Below, piece by piece: positions 1 to 5,496 of a stretch of 9,619 nucleotides of DNA (its first letter is position 1; every line of letters begins with the position of its first letter). The notes beneath the pieces were generated by a model. It saw only the letters and a list, made by a program, of their open reading frames with translations. It was not told the origin of the DNA and did not search any database. The translations under genes and the position numbers were made by a program. Source of the stretch: an uncultured Chloroflexota bacterium (GTDB taxonomy: Bacteria; Chloroflexota; Anaerolineae; Anaerolineales; Villigracilaceae); NCBI GenBank assembly GCA_903837815.1, contig CAILWD010000405.1, forward strand, positions 1 through 9,619, given 5' to 3'.

Positions 1-1
1 C

Positions 2-529
2 ATCGAGATGCGGCAGATCGGTCCGCGCGATGTAGCGAAATTACTTGGCGGCATGGGTGCCTGCGGCCTGGAGATGCGCTGTTGTTCGAAGTTCCTGACC
101 GACTTCTCCCCCATCTCGATCAAGATGGCGAAGGAGCAGGGCATCTCGCTCACGCCAAACGAAATCACCGGCATGTGCGGACGCCTGCGCTGCTGCCTGA
201 TCTACGAGTATGAGCAATATGTGGAGGCGCGCAAGACCCTGCCCAAGCGCAACAAACGCGTGGTCACGCCCAAGGGCGAAGGCAAGGTGATCGACGTGCT
301 GCCAATGAGCGACAAAATCATTGTGCTGATCGAAAGCGGCACCGACCGCCCGCAACAGATGACCTTCTCCCGCGAAGAAGTCCAGCCCTGGGATGAACTC
401 GAAGCGCTCAAGCGCAAATCGCAGGCGCCGTGCGACCGTCACGAAGGCGGCGAATGCGACTGTGGCGATAAAAAAACACAACAGCCGCAACAGCCGTCCC
501 AGCAGCAACAGCAGAAAAAGAAAAGATAA
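2..529 (+). CDS. PSP1-domain protein, RicT/YaaT-like (3' part)
   Basis: The reading frame is open from the window edge, so the 5' end is missing; the ATG at 8 is internal. The visible part matches the C-terminal half of the PSP1 domain of Bacillus RicT (YaaT), with RQIGPRDVAKLLGG followed by GACGLEMRCC and SIKMAKEQ. Six cysteine codons lie at 62, 80, 83, 176, 191 and 194, in a Cx5CC...Cx4CC pattern. In Bacillus, RicT joins RicA and RicF in a complex that carries iron-sulfur clusters and works with RNase Y in mRNA processing; that role here is inferred from homology. An SH3-like segment follows (about 245-390). The tail is low complexity: a Cys/His cluster (431-463), then a glutamine-rich run ending in KKKR. 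In many genomes this gene lies near DNA polymerase III delta-prime, but that neighbour would be outside the window. Family call is strong, function moderate. Confidence 0.9.
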   Translation: MEMRQIGPRDVAKLLGGMGACGLEMRCCSKFLTDFSPISIKMAKEQGISLTPNEITGMCGRLRCCLIYEYEQYVEARKTLPKRNKRVVTPKGEGKVIDVLPMSDKIIVLIESGTDRPQQMTFSREEVQPWDELEALKRKSQAPCDRHEGGECDCGDKKTQQPQQPSQQQQQKKKR

Positions 530-531
530 CT

Positions 532-574
532 TTACGAATTACGGATTACGAGTTAGGTAATCCGTAATTCGTAA
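532..574. repeat. Perfect 18-bp inverted repeat built of 7-bp units
   Basis: Arms 532-549 and 557-574 are exact reverse complements around a 7-nt loop (GAGTTAG). Each arm is also periodic: TTACGAA, TTACGGA, TTACGAG on the left and GTAATCC, GTAATTC, GTAATCT on the right, a 7-nt repeat of the form TTACGRR. The element fills almost the whole gap between the PSP1 gene and the deacetylase gene. There is no T-run after it, so it is not a classical terminator, though the RNA hairpin could protect or process the transcript. It resembles the short heptameric repeats known from cyanobacterial intergenic regions; kinship with those is a guess. Confidence 0.9.
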
Positions 575-585
575 TCTGCAAAGCC

Positions 586-1314
586 ATGACCCTCCAACCC
601 GAAAACTGGGACTCCCCAAAAAATATCCTCGTCATTCTGGCCCACCCCGACGACCCCGAGTTTTTCTGCGGGGCGACTTTGGCTCGCTGGGCGCGCGCTG
701 GTCATCAGATCACATACGTGCTAATGACCTGCGGGGACAAGGGATTCAACCCCGCCACACATCCCGAAATGACTCCCGAAAAACTATGCGGACTGCGGCA
801 CACGGAACAACTCAACGCTGCAAAAGTCATCGGCGCGAAGGAAGTTTACTTTCTCGACCTCGCGGATGGATACCTCGTCCCAAGCCTTGACCTGCGCCGC
901 GATGTGGTGCGCGAAATCCGCCGCCACAAGCCCGACATCCTTGTCACCTGCGACCCGCAAAACCTGTTCGCCCAATACGGCATCAACCATCCCGATCACC
1001 GCGCCTGCGGACAAATCGTGCTGGACGCCGTCTTCCCTGCCGCGGGAAATCTGGTTTATTTCCCCGAACTTCTCAAAGAAGGCTTCGCGCCGCACATGCC
1101 CAAGGAAGTCTGGTGTTCGCTCACCAGCCAGCCCAACGTGACGGTGGATGTGACCGACACCTGGGAAGTCAAACTCAAAGCCATCCTCGAACACAAGACC
1201 CAAATCCCCGATGTGGACAAACTCATCGAGCGCATGAAGCCCCGCCGCACCGAAGACAGCACGGACGAAAATCCGCGATATGAAGAGAAATTCAGAGTTG
1301 TAAAATATAGTTAA
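586..1314 (+). CDS. PIG-L/LmbE-family zinc-dependent deacetylase
   Basis: A 242-residue protein, the usual size for the LmbE-like fold. After a beta strand (NILVILAHPDD) comes the AHPDD motif, with predicted zinc ligands His20 and Asp23 and catalytic Asp22. The next conserved block is TCGDKG (48-53), then RHTEQLNAAKVIGA (71-84), and the third zinc ligand in NHPDHR (His138). The family hydrolyses N-acetyl groups from sugar-containing substrates such as GlcNAc-malate (bacillithiol pathway), GlcNAc-inositol (mycothiol) or GlcNAc-PI. The sequence does not tell which substrate is used. No strong Shine-Dalgarno is seen before the ATG at 586, only a weak AAAG. The gene is bracketed by repeat elements on both sides, so it may be transcribed with its neighbours or have an unseen promoter. 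Confidence 0.93.
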   Translation: MTLQPENWDSPKNILVILAHPDDPEFFCGATLARWARAGHQITYVLMTCGDKGFNPATHPEMTPEKLCGLRHTEQLNAAKVIGAKEVYFLDLADGYLVPSLDLRRDVVREIRRHKPDILVTCDPQNLFAQYGINHPDHRACGQIVLDAVFPAAGNLVYFPELLKEGFAPHMPKEVWCSLTSQPNVTVDVTDTWEVKLKAILEHKTQIPDVDKLIERMKPRRTEDSTDENPRYEEKFRVVKYS

Positions 1315-1321
1315 CAAGTGG

Positions 1322-1380
1322 GCAGGTTGGAAAGTTTACAAGTTCAACCTGCAAACCTTCCAACCTTCAAACCTGTAAAC
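1322..1380. repeat. Palindromic intergenic repeat built of 8-bp units
   Basis: Four octamers follow one another at 1342-1373 (GTTCAACC, TGCAAACC, TTCCAACC, TTCAAACC). Inverted copies lie just upstream (GGTTGGAA at 1325-1332 and AGTTTACA at 1333-1340). Several arms can pair: 1322-1329 with 1345-1352 (8/8), 1325-1337 with 1353-1365 (12/13) and 1334-1340 with 1374-1380 (7/7). These pairings are mutually exclusive in part. There is no terminator-like T-run. The element ends directly at the ribosome binding site of the amidohydrolase gene. It differs in unit length and sequence from the element at 532-574 but has the same design. Confidence 0.85.
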
Positions 1381-1389
1381 GGAGTCCCC

Positions 1390-2580
1390 ATGACCGACCT
1401 ATTCAACGAAGCCAAATCCCTCTTTCCCTACACCCAATCCTTGCGGCGTGACTTTCACATGCATCCCGAACTTGGATTCAAGGAAATTCGCACGGGCGGA
1501 ATCGTGGCGAAGGAACTCGAAGCGCTCGGCATCGAAGTGACCAAGGGCGTCGGCAAGACGGGTGTGGTGGGATTGCTCGAAGGCGGGAAGCCCGGTCCAG
1601 TCCTGTTGCTCCGCTTCGACATGGACGCCCTGCCCATTCTCGAAGATACAGGAGCAGAATACGCCTCGCAAAATTCAGGCATCATGCACGCCTGTGGACA
1701 TGACGGTCACACCGCCATCGGGCTGACCGTTGCCAAAATTCTGAACGCCCACAAAAATGAAATTGCGGGCACGATCAAGTTCTGCTTCCAGCCTTCCGAG
1801 GAAGGCTTCAACGGTGAAGAAGTGGGCGGCGCAGAAATGATGATGAAGGACGGCGTGCTGGAAAATCCCAAAGTGGACATGTCCCTTTCGCTGCACCTGT
1901 GGAACGAAAAACCGCTCGGCTGGATTAATGTCGCCAAAGGTCCCGTCATGGCTGGCGCAGAAGAGTTCAAAGTCAAGATCATCGGCAAAGGCGGACACGG
2001 AGCAATCCCCGAAGCGGCAGTTGACCCCGTCGTCTGTGCGGCGCAAATCGTCTCGGCAGCGCAGACCATCGTCTCGCGCAATGTCTCCCCCACACAAACC
2101 GCAGTCGTCAGTTTTACGATGATCAACGGCGGCACGGCATTCAACATCATCCCGCAGGAGGTGACGATGGAAGGCACCATCCGCACCTTCGAGCCACGGG
2201 TGCGCGAAACAGTTGTCAGGCGTTTTGAAGAACTTATAAAGGGCGTGGCATCCGCGATGGGCTGTCAGGCGGAAGTGAATGTCAATCGCATCTCGCCAGC
2301 GCTGATCAACGCGGACGAAGTCACAGCAAAGGTGCAGGATACTGCTAGTCGCGTCCTGCCGCAAGCGACGCATGACAACAGTCCCTATCTGACGATGGGG
2401 GCGGAGGACATGGCATTCATGCAGGAAAAAATAGCTGGCTGTTATTTTTTCATCGGCTCGAACAATGCGGAGAAGCATCTCGATTACGGTCATCACCATC
2501 CCAAATTCGATTTCGACGAGCAGGCTCTTGTCAGCGGAGTGGCGCTCATGTCGGCTGCTGTGATGGACATTTTGAAATAA
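1390..2580 (+). CDS. M20-family metallo-amidohydrolase (hippurate hydrolase / N-acyl-amino-acid hydrolase type)
   Basis: A 396-residue protein of the M20D amidohydrolase type, which removes acyl groups from N-acyl amino acids or similar amides using two metal ions. Visible motifs in order: RRDFHMHPELGF (19-30), RFDMDALPI (75-83), MHACGHDGHT (99-108) with metal ligands Cys102 and His104, QPSEEG (134-139) with catalytic Glu137 and ligand Glu138, HLW with His169, a dimerisation-type insert with GGHGA, and the C-terminal HHHPKFDFDE with His370. The start at ATG 1390 is chosen because GGAG at 1381-1384 lies five bases upstream. An in-frame GTG at 1318 would add 24 residues encoded by the repeat element and is not believed. 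It has no signal peptide, so it is cytoplasmic. Substrate is not predictable. It is followed 12 nt later by a small exported protein. Confidence 0.93.
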   Translation: MTDLFNEAKSLFPYTQSLRRDFHMHPELGFKEIRTGGIVAKELEALGIEVTKGVGKTGVVGLLEGGKPGPVLLLRFDMDALPILEDTGAEYASQNSGIMHACGHDGHTAIGLTVAKILNAHKNEIAGTIKFCFQPSEEGFNGEEVGGAEMMMKDGVLENPKVDMSLSLHLWNEKPLGWINVAKGPVMAGAEEFKVKIIGKGGHGAIPEAAVDPVVCAAQIVSAAQTIVSRNVSPTQTAVVSFTMINGGTAFNIIPQEVTMEGTIRTFEPRVRETVVRRFEELIKGVASAMGCQAEVNVNRISPALINADEVTAKVQDTASRVLPQATHDNSPYLTMGAEDMAFMQEKIAGCYFFIGSNNAEKHLDYGHHHPKFDFDEQALVSGVALMSAAVMDILK

Positions 2581-2592
2581 AATAAGGGTAGC

Positions 2593-3153
2593 ATGAAACA
2601 CAAGCGGAATGTGGCAATCGCGATTGTTTTGACCACTGCGGCGGGATTCCTGGCCCTCCAAAACGTTTCCGCGCCCAAGCCTGATTCGGCTCCCCCGACT
2701 CTGGCGGCGGCTGAGGCTGTCGTCACCGAACCGCCCACCGCCGAATCCTGCGCCTTCGTCTGGGCATATCACGACGTGCCCGAATTGACAGAAAAATTGG
2801 ATGTTGCTGTTAAAGCCATAAATCCCGATGCCAGCGCGCGCGCGCAGTTATTCGGTGAGGACTGCGTCTACGCCGACGGCCATTCCACCTTTGGTGCGAT
2901 GGAAACGGATTTTTATGTCCGCTCGCCAGTAGACGACTTGACCGATGAGGAAGATCTTGGAAATTGGGTCGCGCAAATCATGCCAATCGTGTCCACAATC
3001 CCGCGAGAGGAAATCCAGGGCAATTATGGCTTCGTGGAATTTTCAAACGCAGACGGGCAGGTGTTTCTCCGCGTGCCGATTCAAAAATATATGAATGAAG
3101 CGCAAGGAAAAACTGGCGCAGAACTGTTTCGCATGTTTAATGGCGCACCGTAG
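2593..3153 (+). CDS. Exported or membrane-anchored protein of unknown function
   Basis: I do not recognise this 186-residue protein. The N-terminus (KHKRNVAIAIVLTTAAGFLAL) is positively charged and then hydrophobic, as in a signal peptide or single membrane anchor, with no lipobox cysteine. A Pro/Ala-rich stretch (about 28-50) follows, then an acidic globular domain. Two cysteines, one in ESCAFVWAY and one in GEDCVYADG, could form a disulfide outside the membrane. The domain has mixed alpha/beta character and ends QGKTGAELFRMFNGAP. The ATG at 2593 has AAGGG at 2584-2588, only 4 nt upstream. The 12-nt gap to the amidohydrolase gene suggests cotranscription, but not necessarily a shared job. 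An intrinsic terminator lies 42 nt after its stop. Confidence 0.8.
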   Translation: MKHKRNVAIAIVLTTAAGFLALQNVSAPKPDSAPPTLAAAEAVVTEPPTAESCAFVWAYHDVPELTEKLDVAVKAINPDASARAQLFGEDCVYADGHSTFGAMETDFYVRSPVDDLTDEEDLGNWVAQIMPIVSTIPREEIQGNYGFVEFSNADGQVFLRVPIQKYMNEAQGKTGAELFRMFNGAP

Positions 3154-3195
3154 GGTTCGTCTTATATTAACCTGCTCCACCAAAAACGCCCCCAG

Positions 3196-3218
3196 CCGCC
3201 AGATTTGGCGGTTTTTTT
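3196..3218 (+). terminator. Intrinsic terminator after the exported-protein gene
   Basis: A GC-rich 6-bp stem (CCGCCA 3196-3201, TGGCGG 3206-3211) with a GATT loop is followed directly by seven T residues (3212-3218). It ends the left-hand plus-strand gene run just before the promoter at 3223. Confidence 0.85.
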
Positions 3219-3222
3219 GTTC

Positions 3223-3251
3223 TTGACATCCAGCCAGATTTACCATATACT
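3223..3251 (+). promoter_or_regulatory. Sigma-70-type promoter of the GbsR-like regulator gene
   Basis: The -35 box TTGACA (3223-3228, full consensus) and the -10 box TATACT (3246-3251, five of six) are separated by 17 nt, the optimal spacing. Transcription should begin near 3258, inside the palindrome at 3255-3270. This is the best promoter in the window. Confidence 0.85.
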
Positions 3252-3254
3252 ATA

Positions 3255-3270
3255 TTTAGTAAAAACTAAA
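3255..3270. promoter_or_regulatory. Palindromic operator candidate (TTTAGT-N4-ACTAAA)
   Basis: A perfect 6-bp inverted repeat, TTTAGT and ACTAAA, around AAAA covers the predicted transcription start of the regulator gene. A dyad right behind the -10 box of a winged-helix regulator gene is the usual position for an autorepression site of MarR/GbsR-type proteins. Binding by the neighbouring protein is inferred. It is too AT-rich and has no T-run, so it is unlikely to be a terminator. Confidence 0.65.
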
Positions 3271-3287
3271 CATTCTAAAGGATAACC

Positions 3288-3818
3288 ATGCCCACTACCC
3301 TCCCCCAACTGAAAAAGGATTTCACAGAAGGCTTAAGCCAGATCAGCCGCTTTTGGGGATTCCCAAAAGGCATGGGATCCATCTTCGCCGTGCTGTATCT
3401 TTCGCCTGTTCCGCTTCCACTGGATGAAATCGTCAGCCAGACCGGACTCACCAAAGGCGCGGTCAGCACCGAGGTACGCACGCTGGCGCGCATGGGGCTT
3501 GTGCATCGCTCGTCCAAGCTTGCCGACCGCAAGGATTACTACGAAGCCGAAAGCGATTTCTACAAGTCCATCCGCTCGATTTTGAAGGAAAGGCAAAACA
3601 GCGAGTTCGACCGCGCAGTTCGCTCGGTGAGCGAAACGCTGGCAAAGCTCGATGCGGGAGAAGTCAGCGGCGACAAGGAGGAAGTCAAATTCATCCGTCA
3701 GCGTGTGCAAGCTTTGCAGGATTTCTTCGATGCATTGGACAGTCTGACCCGCGCCGTGGTCAAGTTGGAAAGCCTCGGGCTGGGCAACGTCAAAACAATC
3801 TTATCGGTATTGAAGTAA
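3288..3818 (+). CDS. GbsR/MarR-family winged-helix transcriptional regulator
   Basis: A 176-residue protein of the GbsR group (MarR-like winged helix). The N-terminal helix carries SRFWGFPKGMGSIFAVLYLS (20-39), a hallmark of this group. The helix-turn-helix spans about 44-72 (PLDEIVSQTGLTKGAVSTEVRTLARMGLV). A wing follows (73-87) with the basic ADRKDYYEAE. The C-terminal part (about 90-176) is helical with heptad-like spacing, fitting dimerisation. In Bacillus, GbsR and OpcR repress osmoprotectant genes, but this group is broad and the ligand cannot be read here. The ATG at 3288 has AAAGGA at 3277-3282. It is cotranscribed with the SDR gene, whose ribosome binding site overlaps this stop codon. 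Autoregulation through the palindrome at 3255-3270 is likely. Confidence 0.88.
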   Translation: MPTTLPQLKKDFTEGLSQISRFWGFPKGMGSIFAVLYLSPVPLPLDEIVSQTGLTKGAVSTEVRTLARMGLVHRSSKLADRKDYYEAESDFYKSIRSILKERQNSEFDRAVRSVSETLAKLDAGEVSGDKEEVKFIRQRVQALQDFFDALDSLTRAVVKLESLGLGNVKTILSVLK

Positions 3819-3828
3819 AGGAGACAAA

Positions 3829-4737
3829 ATGAAAATAGCGGTAACTGGAGCATTCTCATATTCTGGCAAGTACATCACTAAACGTTTGCTTGCCAAAGGT
3901 GAAGAAGTCATCACCCTGACCAATCACTCAAACCGTCCCGACCCATTCGATCGAAAGGTTAAAGCCTTTCCGTTGAACTTCCAAAACGAACAGGAGTTGA
4001 CCTCAAACCTGCACGGCGTGGACGTGCTGGTCAACACCTACTGGGTCCGCTTCGATAAGGGAAACAACACCCAGCCGCAAGCGGTCAAGAACACGAAAAT
4101 TCTGGTGGATGCGGCGGTCAAAGCTGGCGTCAAGCGGATCGTCCACATCAGCATCACCAACCCTTCAGCAGATTCACATCTGCCCTACTTCTGGGGTAAA
4201 GCTGCCAACGAAAAAGAGGTGATCGACTCTGGCATGAGCTACGCGATCCTGCGACCGACCGTGTTGTTTGGCAAGGAGGATGTCCTCATCAACAACATCG
4301 CCTGGCTGTTGAGAAGGTTCCCCATCTTCGGTCTACCCGGCGACGGCTCTTACAAACTCTCCCCCGTTTACGTGGATGACCTTGCCGAACTCGCTGTGGA
4401 TGCTGTGTACAAAAAGGAAAACTATGTTTGGGATGCGGTCGGTCCCGACGAATTCAGCTTCAAGGAATTGGTGGAGTTGATCGGAAAAACGATCCGCGCC
4501 AGCCGACTGCTGATTCCGCTCCCACCCCGACTAGCATTGTGGGCAGCCCAATTCCTGAGTCTCTTTGTAAAAGATGTTATGTTGACCCCCGAGGAAGTGG
4601 ACGGACTGATGGCAAACCTGCTCATCTCCAAAGAGCCGCCGCGCTCGCGTTGCGAGACCAGTCTGCGGAAATGGCTGGAGGAAAATAAGTCCACCGTTGG
4701 AAGTCAATACGCATCTGAACTGGCAAGGCATTTCTAA
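3829..4737 (+). CDS. NAD(P)-binding atypical SDR protein (NAD-dependent epimerase/NDUFA9-like)
   Basis: A 302-residue Rossmann-fold protein. The dinucleotide-binding loop is TGAFSYSGKYI (6-16), a variant of the usual TGGTGFVG. Ser108 (in VHISITNPS) and Tyr120-x3-Lys124 (YFWGK) are placed as in an extended or atypical SDR active site. ILRPTVLFG and SPVYVDDLAELAVDAV follow, as in NDUFA9-like and NmrA-like members. The C-terminal part (about 210-302) is helical and holds a hydrophobic stretch near 225-250 (LIPLPPRLALWAAQFLSLF), which may contact membrane or lipid substrate. Such proteins act on nucleotide sugars, quinone or lipid substrates, or serve as redox sensors; the choice is open. AAGGAG at 3818-3823 is its ribosome binding site, and only 10 nt separate it from the regulator gene. 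The regulator probably controls its expression. Confidence 0.88.
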   Translation: MKIAVTGAFSYSGKYITKRLLAKGEEVITLTNHSNRPDPFDRKVKAFPLNFQNEQELTSNLHGVDVLVNTYWVRFDKGNNTQPQAVKNTKILVDAAVKAGVKRIVHISITNPSADSHLPYFWGKAANEKEVIDSGMSYAILRPTVLFGKEDVLINNIAWLLRRFPIFGLPGDGSYKLSPVYVDDLAELAVDAVYKKENYVWDAVGPDEFSFKELVELIGKTIRASRLLIPLPPRLALWAAQFLSLFVKDVMLTPEEVDGLMANLLISKEPPRSRCETSLRKWLEENKSTVGSQYASELARHF

Positions 4738-4763
4738 AAAAAGCCCCGCTCAAAGCGGGGCTT
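4736..4763 (-). terminator. Strong terminator hairpin between convergent genes
   Basis: A perfect 10-bp stem (AAGCCCCGCT 4741-4750, AGCGGGGCTT 4754-4763) closes a 3-nt loop. On the minus strand it is followed by a run of seven T (4736-4742), so it works best for the DUF2726-like gene, whose stop lies 5 nt before it. On the plus strand there is no good T-run after the stem, but it also marks the end of the SDR gene. Confidence 0.85.
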
Positions 4764-4768
4764 GTCAA

Positions 4769-5356
4769 TCAATCTATTTGGACAGCACCCGCGCAACGCG
4801 GACTATCCATGCAGCCGTAATATGTTTTGCCAATCCCTGAACCATTGCGTTCGAAACGAAGCACCATCATCTTGCCGCAGATGGGACAATTGGGAACGGC
4901 ATCGTTCGGGCGTTTAATGCGCATGGGAATGGTTCCCCCCACCTTTGTCACAGTCAACTGAAAGAGGGTGATCACTTCAAACGGGTCATAGGACTCTTTG
5001 GATGGGACATGCACCAGGGGCAAACCGGCATCCGTAAACAAGTCTTCCAGAAACTTGTCGGCTTCGCGCGCTTCGCCTTTCGAGATCGGACGCACCAACT
5101 CGACACCAAAGACAGGCGTCAACGAGTGTCTGTCGCACAGCAGAAAATCGACGTGTTTTCTGAATAGCTTATTGAAGAAATGCACGTTTTCATTTGGGCG
5201 GACAATATAGAAGATGTCATTCAACGATACCTTCGGGCAGATAAAATATCGCTCTCCCATTAATTGATTTAATAAACGAAAAAGAGCCAGTTCTGTAGAA
5301 GCCAGAAACGGCTCACGCAGCCTGTAAGGCAAATGTTTTGTATCGGTCTCTGTCAT
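4769..5356 (-). CDS. DUF2726-like protein with C-terminal topoisomerase-type zinc ribbon
   Basis: From the ATG at 5356 the protein has 195 residues. The N-terminal part (LPYRLREPFLASTELALFRLL) and KHVDFLLCDRHSLTPVFGVELV (about 67-88) fit the DUF2726 family, which has a restriction-endonuclease-like fold; Asp70 and Glu86 would match its acidic site. The third catalytic position is not clear, so nuclease activity is uncertain. The C-terminus is a zinc ribbon like those at the end of bacterial topoisomerase I, with Cys157, Cys160, Cys182 and Cys188. An in-frame ATG at 5407 would add MASFIGLAWSIYHGGGF, but that ATG sits inside a TATAAT box and lacks a Shine-Dalgarno, while GGTGGG lies before the ATG at 5356. 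No partner nuclease or methylase gene is near, so it seems to be a stand-alone gene. Confidence 0.8.
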   Translation of the reverse strand: MTETDTKHLPYRLREPFLASTELALFRLLNQLMGERYFICPKVSLNDIFYIVRPNENVHFFNKLFRKHVDFLLCDRHSLTPVFGVELVRPISKGEAREADKFLEDLFTDAGLPLVHVPSKESYDPFEVITLFQLTVTKVGGTIPMRIKRPNDAVPNCPICGKMMVLRFERNGSGIGKTYYGCMDSPRCAGAVQID

Positions 5357-5405
5357 AAACCCACCGCCATGATAAATTGACCAAGCCAGCCCAATGAATG
5401 AAGCC

Positions 5406-5411
5406 ATTATA
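5406..5411 (-). promoter_or_regulatory. Likely -10 box of the DUF2726-like gene
   Basis: On the minus strand this reads TATAAT, a perfect -10 hexamer, about 50 nt upstream of the chosen start codon. No convincing -35 hexamer is found at 16-18 nt spacing, so the promoter call is tentative. If true, transcription starts near 5399 and rules out the longer start at 5407. Confidence 0.4.
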
Positions 5412-5496
5412 TTGCAAGATGGTCAAAAGAAGAAGGTGGCATTCCCGCCAACCCATTTCAGCCACGATTGTGAGTTTTCTTTTTTGGAGTCAATCG

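Noticed and set aside
1318..1389. GTG start at 1318 for the amidohydrolase
   Set aside because: The added 24 residues are translated repeat sequence, while the ATG at 1390 has GGAG at the right distance and begins where M20 proteins usually begin.
1675..2772. Long minus-strand open frame (365 codons) opposite the amidohydrolase gene
   Set aside because: Composition is His/Arg/Asp-rich without any family motif, it has no ribosome binding site, and the plus-strand gene has all M20 motifs. It is a shadow of codon bias.
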